6,381 nucleotides of DNA from Verrucomicrobia bacterium TMED44 (lineage in GTDB: Bacteria > Verrucomicrobiota > Verrucomicrobiia > Opitutales > Seribacteraceae): the NCBI GenBank assembly GCA_002168015.1, contig NHCX01000045.1, positions 3,327 through 9,707 on the forward strand, read 5' to 3'. Under the pieces are notes generated by a model, which did not search any database, was not told the origin of the DNA, and was given only the letters and a program-made list of their open reading frames with translations. Below, one piece after another: positions 1-6,131 of the stretch (its first letter is position 1; each line of letters opens with the position of its first letter). Made by a program: the position numbers and the translations under genes.

Positions 1-87
1 TATCGTCAGGGTAATTTTGTTGAGTTGCCGACGGACGACTGGGGTGAGGAGAAAGAGAGTTATCGGGTTCCTGCATATTATGGGTGA
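1..87 (+). CDS. C-terminal end of an unidentified phage protein (terminase large subunit possible), truncated by window edge
   Basis: An open frame enters from the left edge and runs 28 codons to a TGA at 85-87. The visible tail is acidic and aromatic and ends in the residues VPAYYG. No catalytic motif lies in this fragment, so it cannot be identified from sequence. In P22-like phages the large terminase subunit gene precedes the portal gene, which makes a terminase tail plausible by position only. The next frame (from base 2) is also open until a TAG at 92-94, but it would need many rare Arg codons (agg, aga, cgg) and give a strongly basic product unlike the neighbours, so frame 1 is preferred. 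The start lies outside the window. Confidence 0.55.
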   Translation, partial: YRQGNFVELPTDDWGEEKESYRVPAYYG

Positions 88-108
88 CAAGTAGTTTGTT
101 TTTCGGTT

Positions 109-130
109 ATGATGCGAAAAAACGCATTAT
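109..130 (+). other. Small hairpin in the gap before the 615-residue protein gene
   Basis: Bases 112-116 (atgcg) pair perfectly with 123-127 (cgcat) around a six-A loop (117-122). The stem extends outward by one G-T wobble (111/128) and two A-T pairs (110/129, 109/130), giving about 8 pairs. A short T run (132-135) follows. It could be a weak terminator for the upstream gene, an mRNA processing or stability element, or chance. No convincing -35/-10 promoter pair at normal spacing is seen in the 73-base gap, so transcription probably reads through. Confidence 0.3.
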
Positions 131-146
131 ATTTTCCGTAAGGAAA

Positions 147-152
147 GAGGAG
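147..152 (+). promoter_or_regulatory. Strong ribosome binding site (GAGGAG) for the 615-residue protein
   Basis: GAGGAG lies 8 bases upstream of the ATG at 161 inside a purine-rich stretch (141-153). It fixes the start of this gene at 161, with no competing start nearby. Confidence 0.8.
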
Positions 153-160
153 AACATACT

Positions 161-2008
161 ATGGCCTTGACTGTAAAAGAACATAATGGGTTTGAATTTT
201 ACGTTGATGAGACGGGAACGTATGCAGGGAAAGTAGGGGCAACGGGGGCGGAGGTTATTCCTGCTATAGTTTCCGCAGGTCTTGTACCGGGGGTTAAGGC
301 TCCTGCGGAACGCGTAATAAATGCTCCTGATCCATCCGCTGTTGTAAATACAATGGAAACGACGGCTGCTGAAAATTTAATGAACAACGATGCTCCTGTA
401 AATTTACAGGAAGAGATATTAGAGACAGGAGGTCCCACCTTTTCTTCAGGGTCCCCGACACAGGCTCTTCCACCTGCTCCAACGCAAACGCGGGAGGAGC
501 TAGAGTCCGCACTCGACGAAGCTTTGCAGACAGATACGGATACTTTTAAGTATTCTGGCGGTGATAAAACGGGCAAGACGGTTACCTTTGATGACGGGTC
601 TGTTTTAACGCAAAAAGGTTATAGCTTTAAGTACGCGGATGCGGACGGAAATCCCATTGATTTAGATATACAGCCGGGTTTAAAACAGTCTGTAGATAGT
701 AAGAATGAAGCTTTGCGTAAGGTTGTTGGTGGTATTAAGTCGGATTTAACCGAGAAAGTGTACGGTGAGTTTGGCGGTGAAGAAGGCGCTCTTGTGTCTG
801 AGTACCTTGCGGACGAGGCTGCTGCCAAAATAGACCAAAAGAGAAGAGACGATAAAAAAGATGATGCTTTTTTTGGTACAATTGACAGGGACGTTACTTC
901 AGAAACGTTTGGACAACGAACTGGCGGTAGAGTGGGGGATCTTAGGGATCAAGTTGAGAAAGAAGCGAAAGCTCTTGATATCTCTGTAGAAGATTACTAC
1001 AAGTTGCCTGTTTCCATGCGAGTAGGTATGGGTCTCTCCGATATTGGGGAAGTTTTTGACTCGTCTCAAGGAGAACTTTTTCAAAATCCAGATGATATAG
1101 ATCCAAACAACCCAAGAAATTTAGGGGTCCTTGGGTCGGAAAATCTATCTGAATACTCTACTGCTGCAAAAAATTACATTGCAAGTATTACTCCAGATGA
1201 ATTGGCGGTAGAACCTTTTGATCAGACGGGCGGTAAATATTATTCTGGATATGATGATTTAAATGGAGCTCTAAATACTTTAGATATTTCAAATGATACG
1301 AGCGACTACGAAATATTTGGCGACACAGGACAGGACATTTACTCAATCGGCGGGGTTGATTTAGGACCCGGTGGTCCAAGTGGACCGGGAGCAGGATCAA
1401 ACATTGGCGATGGCGATGGCGGTGGCGGAGATATTACGGATCCCATTGTTACGGATCCCATTGTTACGGATCCAATTGTTACTGGGGATGGTGATGGTGT
1501 AATTGATGGCGGTGGAGGATCTGGAGTTACGTTTTCGGACCCTCTTTACAGTAGACCCTCTTCTAATTTTGGTTTAACCTTAGATGACGTATTGGTTCCA
1601 AGTACCGTGAACTACGGAACCGACCCACGGTTCGCGAACCTCGCACCAACATTTAAAGTAAGCCAAGCTGCTATGCCTTCTTTTGCGGGTTTGCCGATAA
1701 CTCCTCCAGTAGAGGAAACGGCTTTGATGGCACAAGGCGGGATTGTTAGTCTTGCAGGGGGTGGTACTCCCAAAGGCGAGGGAATAACTCCCGATTTTAT
1801 GATTGATTATTATAACAATTCTTTAATTCCAAGAGCTCTTGATGGCAATGAAGCTGCTAGAAAAGCTGTTTTAGAGGCTCACAGTAATTTTTCTAATTTT
1901 ACATTACCCGAAGAACTTCTTTTAAAAATCAAATATGGTCGAGCTAATGGCGGAGTTGCCAGTTTAAGCGATACGGCTAGAAATATGTTTCGACCTATGG
2001 TAAGTTAG
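161..2008 (+). CDS. 615-residue acidic phage protein of unknown function with Gly/Asp-rich linker and C-terminal GGI/GGV motifs
   Basis: The product is not confidently recognised. The start at 161 is supported by a strong GAGGAG site. The protein is hydrophilic and acidic with no signal peptide or membrane segment. The N-terminal 395 residues look mixed folded/disordered, including a Lys/Asp-rich patch near residues 225-235. Residues about 397-460 form a Gly/Asp/Pro-rich linker containing three exact TDPIV units (426-440). The C-terminal part holds two related short motifs, MAQGGIVSLAGGG (523-535) and ANGGVASL (595-602), the second followed by MFRPMV just before the stop. From memory, Ala/Gly-Gly-Ile/Val-x-x-Leu motifs of this kind recur in proteins of uncultured marine phages; this was not checked. 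It sits 16 bases before the portal gene, so a role in the virion or in head assembly is likely but inferred. A linker joining an N-terminal module to a short C-terminal attachment or recognition module would fit the layout. Confidence 0.85.
   Translation: MALTVKEHNGFEFYVDETGTYAGKVGATGAEVIPAIVSAGLVPGVKAPAERVINAPDPSAVVNTMETTAAENLMNNDAPVNLQEEILETGGPTFSSGSPTQALPPAPTQTREELESALDEALQTDTDTFKYSGGDKTGKTVTFDDGSVLTQKGYSFKYADADGNPIDLDIQPGLKQSVDSKNEALRKVVGGIKSDLTEKVYGEFGGEEGALVSEYLADEAAAKIDQKRRDDKKDDAFFGTIDRDVTSETFGQRTGGRVGDLRDQVEKEAKALDISVEDYYKLPVSMRVGMGLSDIGEVFDSSQGELFQNPDDIDPNNPRNLGVLGSENLSEYSTAAKNYIASITPDELAVEPFDQTGGKYYSGYDDLNGALNTLDISNDTSDYEIFGDTGQDIYSIGGVDLGPGGPSGPGAGSNIGDGDGGGGDITDPIVTDPIVTDPIVTGDGDGVIDGGGGSGVTFSDPLYSRPSSNFGLTLDDVLVPSTVNYGTDPRFANLAPTFKVSQAAMPSFAGLPITPPVEETALMAQGGIVSLAGGGTPKGEGITPDFMIDYYNNSLIPRALDGNEAARKAVLEAHSNFSNFTLPEELLLKIKYGRANGGVASLSDTARNMFRPMVS
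1436..1480 (+). repeat. Three in-frame 15-bp tandem repeats encoding TDPIV
   Basis: Units at 1436-1450, 1451-1465 and 1466-1480 follow acggatcccattgtt. The first two are identical and the third differs by one base (c to a at a synonymous position). The 15-base period keeps the reading frame and gives residues 426-440 of the upstream protein, inside its Gly-rich linker. Near identity at the DNA level, including third positions, points to recent expansion by slippage or recombination. Confidence 0.95.
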
Positions 2009-2012
2009 CCAA

Positions 2013-2018
2013 AAGGAG
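2013..2018 (+). promoter_or_regulatory. Ribosome binding site (AAGGAG) of the portal gene
   Basis: AAGGAG lies in the 16-base gap between the TAG of the previous gene (2006-2008) and the portal ATG at 2025, with a 6-base spacer. It decides the portal start. Confidence 0.85.
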
Positions 2019-2024
2019 AGCTTT

Positions 2025-4454
2025 ATGGCAGAAGAAAGAAAATCTGTAGGGAGCCTTATGGACAATAATGTCCCTGCGCAACTGGATGAAGAGGACCTTC
2101 GTGCGGAGATAGAGCTTGAATTGCCTATGTCGCAGGAGACGGAGGTGCTTGCGATAGCAGGTGGAGAGGCTCCAGAGATAGAAATTACCGCAGAGGAGGA
2201 CGGAGGCGTTGTTATTGACTTCGATCCAAACGCTGACATGGGGGATGATACTGACTTTTATGGGAACTTAGCAGAGAATATGAGTGATTCTGAGTTAGGT
2301 CGCATAGCAGGGGAGCTTACGAGTGAATTTGATGCGAATAAGGCAAGCCGACAGGAGTGGGAGGACACCTATTCTAACGGTTTGGACCTTTTGGGTTTCA
2401 ACTACGAAGAGCGAACACAGCCCTTTCGGGGTGCTTCGGGGGTCACGCACCCTCTATTAGCGGAAGCTGCCACACAATTTCAGGCACAGGCGTTCAATGA
2501 GCTTCTTCCTGCGGGCGGTCCTGTTAGAACAGCCGTCATGGGCGCCGAAACACAGGACAAAACACAGCAGGCACAGCGCGTAAAGCACTTTATGAACTAC
2601 TACATTACGTCCGTGATGGAGGAATACACCCCAGAACTGGATCAAATGCTGTTTTATCTGCCTCTTGCAGGGAGTACCTTTAAGAAGGTGTACTTCGATG
2701 AGACCCTGAACCGCGCTGTAAGCAAGTTTGTCCCCGCAGAACAGCTTGTTGTACCCTATGAAACGTCCGATTTGGAGACTTGTCCCAACATTACGCAAGT
2801 GATTCGGATGTCTTTGAACGATTTACGCAAGAAACAGGTTGCAGGCTTCTATCTGGACATACCTGTTATACCCGCACAGGGCGATTACAGCAACGTTGAG
2901 ACAGAAATGAACCGTTTAGAGGGGGTACAGAGCTCACAAATCGACTACGATTGTACGGTTTTAGAGGTTCATGCCGATTTAGACCTTGAAGGGTACGAAG
3001 ATACGGACGAAGACGGTGAACCGACAGGAATAAAAATTCCATATGTTGTAACTATATCACAGGACAACGGTCAAATACTCTCTATTAGACGTAATTACCG
3101 CGAAGACAGCAAAGAAAAACAAAAAATTCAGTATTTTGTCCATTATAAGTTCCTTCCGGGCTTTGGTTTTTACGGATTAGGTCTTATACACACAATTGGC
3201 GGTCTTTCACGGACTGCTACGGCAGCACTGAGGCAGTTGATCGACGCAGGAACCTTGTCGAACCTCCCCGCAGGGTTCAAGGCCCGCGGTCTACGGATCA
3301 GGGACGATGACGATCCGCTTCAGCCGGGCGAGTTTCGAGACGTCGATGCCCCCGGTGGGGCTATCCGTGATAGCCTCATGCCCCTGCCGTTTAAAGGTCC
3401 CGATCAGACCTTATTTCAGCTTTTGGGCTTTGTTCAGGACGCAGGACGACGCTTTGCTACTATAACGGATATGAAGGTCGGTGACGGCAATCAGCAAGCT
3501 GCCGTAGGCACAACCATAGCTATGTTGGAACAGGGCTCACGGGTCATGTCAGCGGTGCATAAACGGCTACATTACGCTATGCGGGTCGAGTTTAAGCTTC
3601 TTGCACAGGTTATGTCGGAGAGTTTACCGCCCGATTACCCGTATTCTGTCGAGGGCGTTGATGCGTCGATCAAGGCAGAGGACTTTGATGAGCGCGTTGA
3701 CGTTGTTCCCGTTTCAAACCCTAACGCTTTTAGTCAGGCACAGAGAATTACTTTGGCTCAGACCAAAATGCAACTTGCAGCGCAGGCTCCAGAGATGCAT
3801 AATATGTATGAAGTGTTTTATGATATGTATGAGTCGCTTGGGGTAAGGGACATTGACAGGATATTAAAGAATGTTCCGCAGGATGAGCCTATGCCCCTTG
3901 ACCCTGCACAGGAGAATATAAATGTTTTGGATATGGCGAAGCTCAATGCTTTTGAAGGTCAAGACCATCAGTCGCACATTATGGCACACATGGTTTTTGG
4001 TTCGAGTCCAATGGTTTCTGGCAATCCTGCCATGGCGGTTGCGCTTCAAAAGCATATCATGGAGCACGTTCAAATACAGTCGAGAGAGCAGGCTATGCAA
4101 ATGGCTCAACAACAGGGTGCTCAAGCCGATCCAGTCCAGTTGGAGGCGCTTACGGCGCAAATGATTGCGCAGGGTATGCAAAAAGTAAAAGAGCTTAGTG
4201 GTCAGCTTTCAGGAGCAGGCAAACCCGATCCGCTTGTGGAGCTCAAGAAGCAGGAACTTCAGATTAAGGCACAGTCCGAACAGTCGGATGCTCAGATTGA
4301 TCAACAGAAAGTTGCCTTGGATCAACGTGGTCAGGATATCAGAAACGATCAGTTTGATAAACGGCTTGAGTCTCAGGAAAAACAAACACAGGCTCGAATA
4401 AACGCAGGGCGTGAAAGAGAATTGTTGAAACTTCAAAATCAAAGGAGACAGTAA
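2025..4454 (+). CDS. Phage portal protein (P22-like type)
   Basis: This is probably the dodecameric head-tail connector through which DNA is packaged and ejected; portals also dock the terminase. I recognise the overall pattern of the P22-type portal family as found in marine phages. An acidic, probably disordered N-terminus (1-80) precedes the core. Recognisable core blocks are GASGVTHPLLAEA (136-147), EEYTPELDQ leading into FYLPLAGSTFKK (210-221), YGLGLIHTIGG (383-393), the segment from D460 (QTLFQLLGFVQDAG), and VGTTIAMLEQGS (494-505). Helical regions follow, including FEGQDHQSH (643-651), then a Met/Gln-rich stretch. Residues about 737-809 are a charged, Gln-rich predicted coiled coil. 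The length of 809 exceeds the 725 residues of P22 gp1, mainly through the acidic N-terminus and the C-terminal tail. GC is high in the core (63-68% by hand count at 3241-3360). The gene has a good AAGGAG site and its stop codon overlaps the start of the next gene. Confidence 0.9.
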   Translation: MAEERKSVGSLMDNNVPAQLDEEDLRAEIELELPMSQETEVLAIAGGEAPEIEITAEEDGGVVIDFDPNADMGDDTDFYGNLAENMSDSELGRIAGELTSEFDANKASRQEWEDTYSNGLDLLGFNYEERTQPFRGASGVTHPLLAEAATQFQAQAFNELLPAGGPVRTAVMGAETQDKTQQAQRVKHFMNYYITSVMEEYTPELDQMLFYLPLAGSTFKKVYFDETLNRAVSKFVPAEQLVVPYETSDLETCPNITQVIRMSLNDLRKKQVAGFYLDIPVIPAQGDYSNVETEMNRLEGVQSSQIDYDCTVLEVHADLDLEGYEDTDEDGEPTGIKIPYVVTISQDNGQILSIRRNYREDSKEKQKIQYFVHYKFLPGFGFYGLGLIHTIGGLSRTATAALRQLIDAGTLSNLPAGFKARGLRIRDDDDPLQPGEFRDVDAPGGAIRDSLMPLPFKGPDQTLFQLLGFVQDAGRRFATITDMKVGDGNQQAAVGTTIAMLEQGSRVMSAVHKRLHYAMRVEFKLLAQVMSESLPPDYPYSVEGVDASIKAEDFDERVDVVPVSNPNAFSQAQRITLAQTKMQLAAQAPEMHNMYEVFYDMYESLGVRDIDRILKNVPQDEPMPLDPAQENINVLDMAKLNAFEGQDHQSHIMAHMVFGSSPMVSGNPAMAVALQKHIMEHVQIQSREQAMQMAQQQGAQADPVQLEALTAQMIAQGMQKVKELSGQLSGAGKPDPLVELKKQELQIKAQSEQSDAQIDQQKVALDQRGQDIRNDQFDKRLESQEKQTQARINAGRERELLKLQNQRRQ
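4442..4447 (+). promoter_or_regulatory. Ribosome binding site (AAGGAG) inside the 3' end of the portal gene
   Basis: AAGGAG is embedded in the last portal codons, 6 bases before the ATG at 4454, which shares its A with the portal TAA. It is strong support that the small downstream frame is translated. Confidence 0.8.
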
Positions 4455-4633
4455 TGTCAAAAGTTAAGATCGTAACAAACACGCCCGGCCCCGCGCCAAA
4501 GGCTAACGAGTACGCTGATATTCAGGGACATGGTCGCATACCTTACGGTAAAACAGCGCCTGCACCAATAGGCAATGATGAAAAAACGCAACAGCTTCGG
4601 GGTATGGGAAAAGCAAGAACATCCAAGAAATAA
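4454..4633 (+). CDS. 59-residue basic phage protein of unknown function
   Basis: The ATG at 4454 overlaps the portal stop by one base (TAATG) and has an AAGGAG site 6 bases upstream, so it is very likely translated and coupled to the portal. The product is small, basic and rich in Pro, Gly, Ala and Lys, with no membrane segment: it begins MSKVKIVTNTPGPAPK and ends QLRGMGKARTSKK. It is probably extended or disordered. From memory, marine phages with this portal often carry a short basic protein directly behind it, some with an RG-x-G-x-A element near the C-terminus similar to RGMGKA here (residues 49-54); this is unverified. A head-assembly accessory, DNA-binding or connector-decorating role is possible but not shown. 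Confidence 0.8.
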   Translation: MSKVKIVTNTPGPAPKANEYADIQGHGRIPYGKTAPAPIGNDEKTQQLRGMGKARTSKK

Positions 4634-4655
4634 ATTATAATCTACGGAGCAAAAA

Positions 4656-5132
4656 ATGGTTGTCGCTGAAGTCCTCACGGGGCTTGCCTTACTTAACAAA
4701 AGTGTTGATTTCATAAAGACAAATTTGAACACAGCAAGAGATATAAGTGCTTTTGCGGAGTCCATTGGCAATATTCTGGATGCTGAAGATCAAATACAAA
4801 AAGGTCGTTCTAAAAAAGCCAAGATGGGTATTGCTGATCAATTTGGTTTAAAAACGGTAGCTTCAGAAATTATTGATGCCAAGATCGCTGCGGAAAAAAG
4901 GTATGAAATAAGTGTTGCGGTTGACATGAGGTTTGGTAATGGTACATGGAAATCCATTGTTGATGAACGGGCAAGACGTCTTCAGGAGGCGAAAGAACAA
5001 GCCAAAGAACGAGCAAGAATAGCAAAACAAAAACAAGAGGAGATTATGGAAGTTGTTGGTATAGTTTTGGTTATACTTGCTGTTTGTGGACTTGGTATGT
5101 TACTTTTTTACATTTTATCAAAAACGTGGTGA
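4656..5132 (+). CDS. 158-residue tail-anchored membrane protein with coiled-coil stalk, unknown function
   Basis: The start at 4656 has GGAG at 4646-4649. The N-terminus (1-20) is mildly hydrophobic. A helical region follows, containing the basic patch KGRSKKAKMG (49-58) and then DQFG (61-64) and EIIDAKIAAEKR (71-82). A conserved-looking element DMRFGNGTW (90-98) leads into a highly charged Lys/Arg/Glu helix (about 99-130), likely a coiled coil. Residues about 133-155 form one transmembrane helix, leaving a very short C-terminal tail, so the bulk of the protein probably faces the cytoplasm. From memory I associate the FGxGTWxSIxDERA pattern with an uncharacterised protein family of marine phages near the portal; I know no experimental function. 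Membrane remodelling, lysis, superinfection exclusion, or anchoring of assembling heads to the membrane are all possible and undecided by sequence. Confidence 0.85.
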   Translation: MVVAEVLTGLALLNKSVDFIKTNLNTARDISAFAESIGNILDAEDQIQKGRSKKAKMGIADQFGLKTVASEIIDAKIAAEKRYEISVAVDMRFGNGTWKSIVDERARRLQEAKEQAKERARIAKQKQEEIMEVVGIVLVILAVCGLGMLLFYILSKTW

Positions 5133-5133
5133 T

Positions 5134-5241
5134 ATGCTAGATAATCCTAAATTTCTTGTATTATTTACTATAATATGTTTTATTTATGCATACTTTTCGT
5201 CGTTGTATAGAACACCGCCCATGTGGTTACTTGTTAAATAG
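5134..5241 (+). CDS. 35-residue predicted single-span membrane miniprotein
   Basis: An ATG at 5134 starts two bases after the stop of the previous gene (TGA at 5130-5132) and the frame ends at TAG 5239-5241. There is no clear Shine-Dalgarno site, so translation would depend on re-initiation by ribosomes finishing the upstream gene. The product has one hydrophobic, aromatic-rich segment (about residues 7-25, starting FLVLFTIICFIYAYF) flanked by a short acidic N-terminus and an Arg-Thr-Pro-Pro C-terminal part. Without this frame the 117 bases between its neighbours would be the longest non-coding stretch in a very compact region, and its stop codon sits inside the next gene's ribosome binding site. 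Both points favour a real gene. Phage small membrane proteins include spanins, holin regulators and exclusion proteins, but nothing selects among these. Confidence 0.6.
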   Translation: MLDNPKFLVLFTIICFIYAYFSSLYRTPPMWLLVK

Positions 5242-5245
5242 GAGA
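5240..5245 (+). promoter_or_regulatory. Ribosome binding site (AGGAGA) overlapping the stop codon of the miniprotein
   Basis: AGGAGA begins at the second base of the TAG stop (5239-5241) and lies 4 bases before the ATG at 5250. Termination on the miniprotein would place a ribosome directly over this site, suggesting coupled translation. It sets the start of the EF-hand gene. Confidence 0.75.
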
Positions 5246-5249
5246 TAAT

Positions 5250-5618
5250 ATGACTCAAAAAAAACTGCAAAAAGGTTCTGCTTGGGAGCAATATGATCTG
5301 GATAAAGATGGTACCGTAAGTGATGGAGAACTGGCGATGGCCCAAAAGATGGAATCTTTAGAACATTCCAGAGCTATGCACGAAAACTTAGATCGAATGA
5401 TGGACCAACAACGTTGGATTTGTTGGGTTTCCTCTATATCTTCAATCGGATTAATTTTAATTACACTTTTACCAATTATACCAGATTCAAGAATTGAAAT
5501 GGTTACTGCTTTACTTTCTACTTATGTTATAGCAAATTTAGGTATTGTATCTGTTTTTATGGGAGCAACCGCTTATAGTAAAGGAAAGAACGGTAATGGT
5601 AATGGTGAAGTAAAATGA
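5250..5618 (+). CDS. EF-hand calcium-binding protein with two transmembrane helices (holin-like topology)
   Basis: Residues 16-27 form a complete canonical EF-hand loop, DLDKDGTVSDGE: acidic ligands at loop positions 1, 3, 5 and 12, Gly at 6, Val at 8 and Ser at 9. Only one such loop is present. A charged helix (about 28-55) leads to two hydrophobic spans, about 56-77 and 84-109, joined by the short turn PDSRIE. The C-terminal tail is Gly/Asn-rich (GNGNG, from a 6-bp ggtaat repeat at 5592-5606). Lys in the tail and Arg/Lys before the first span favour both termini, and so the EF-hand, facing the cytoplasm. This topology resembles class II holins, but holins are diverse and no endolysin is seen in the window. 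From memory, EF-hand plus two-span proteins of this kind occur in other marine phage genomes. A calcium-responsive membrane protein is a reasonable inference; its process is unknown. The stop overlaps the next start (ATGA). Confidence 0.85.
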   Translation: MTQKKLQKGSAWEQYDLDKDGTVSDGELAMAQKMESLEHSRAMHENLDRMMDQQRWICWVSSISSIGLILITLLPIIPDSRIEMVTALLSTYVIANLGIVSVFMGATAYSKGKNGNGNGEVK

Positions 5619-6127
5619 CCCGTTATGCGTCACGACAGGATTATGAAGCTGCATTAGCAGACCCAAACAGTATCGAAAATCAAATGTTTGGTAATACATC
5701 TCCGACTCAGAGTTCACCTTTTGAAGGTTTGTCTGAAGATCTTTTTGCAAGATCCCAATATAATCAAGGCATAGGTTCTTTAAATTCCATTAAAAGATTA
5801 TTATCTCCTATTTTAGAGAATATTGAACGGCAAAGTAAAATGGAATTTAGGGAAAAAATAGATCCATATGTTCAACAAGTAGAACAATTAACACAACAAA
5901 CTTTTCCAAACATAGATTTTAGTATGAATTCTAACATAGGTGTTCGTAGGCTTGGTGGAGGCTTATTATTTCCTCCCGGTGGTATGCCTTCAGGATCTCT
6001 TACTGAAGGTCAAAATCAATTTCAGGATTTAACTACTGCACTCCCCGCAGAACAATCAGGGTCCATTAACACTTCTCCTTTTGCTAATTCCCTTTTAAAT
6101 CAGGGTTTAGGGTCTTTATTTAAATAA
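5615..6127 (+). CDS. 170-residue polar phage protein of unknown function
   Basis: The ATG at 5615 overlaps the TGA of the EF-hand gene by four bases (ATGA), with only a weak purine match (ggtgaag, 5604-5610) upstream, so translation is probably coupled. I do not recognise the family. The product has no signal peptide or membrane span and is rich in Ser, Asn, Gln, Gly and Phe. The N-terminus (MTRYASRQDYEAALADPNS) is followed by a polar stretch, a helical middle (about 57-95), and a Gly/Pro-rich segment RRLGGGLLFPPGGMPSG (about 110-126). The heptad-length motif NQG[IL]GSL occurs twice, at residues 50-56 and 162-168, the second just before the C-terminus. The composition is typical of virion-associated or largely disordered phage proteins. 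A structural or ejected role is a guess from context. Confidence 0.8.
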   Translation: MTRYASRQDYEAALADPNSIENQMFGNTSPTQSSPFEGLSEDLFARSQYNQGIGSLNSIKRLLSPILENIERQSKMEFREKIDPYVQQVEQLTQQTFPNIDFSMNSNIGVRRLGGGLLFPPGGMPSGSLTEGQNQFQDLTTALPAEQSGSINTSPFANSLLNQGLGSLFK

Positions 6128-6131
6128 ATTA

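Noticed and set aside
88..160. A promoter in the gap before the 615-residue gene (TTGTTT at 96-101 with TATATT at 128-133)
   Set aside because: The 26-base spacing is far from the usual 16-18, and no better pair is seen.
199..576. 125-codon open frame on the - strand, and similar antisense frames at 619..828, 899..1084, 1188..1400, 1964..2239, 2457..2798, 3864..4181, 4209..4460, 4457..4771 and 5538..5750
   Set aside because: All lie opposite well-supported + strand genes, have low-complexity or Leu/Ser/Cys-rich products and no gene context; they are shadows of the coding strand.
1436..1480. The 15-bp repeats as iterons, a CRISPR array or protein-binding operators
   Set aside because: The units abut with no spacers, keep the reading frame exactly and encode a regular peptide linker, which explains them fully.
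1481..1516. EF-hand-like loop TGDGDGVID in the 615-residue protein (residues 441-449)
   Set aside because: Loop position 1 is Thr and position 12 is Gly, so two key ligands are missing; it is better explained as part of the Gly/Asp linker.
3000..3035. EF-hand-like loop DTDEDGEPTGIK in the portal (from residue 326)
   Set aside because: Pro occupies the hydrophobic position 8 and Lys occupies position 12, which do not bind calcium; it reads as an acidic surface loop.
3601..4401. Open + strand frames (3601..3846, 3922..4164, 4198..4401) inside the portal gene
   Set aside because: They overlap the portal in another frame, give Arg/Trp/Met-rich products unlike any neighbour, and the portal frame is family-like across the region.
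5250..5333. The EF-hand loop as a dockerin module
   Set aside because: Dockerins carry two loop-helix repeats; only one is present and it is joined to membrane helices.
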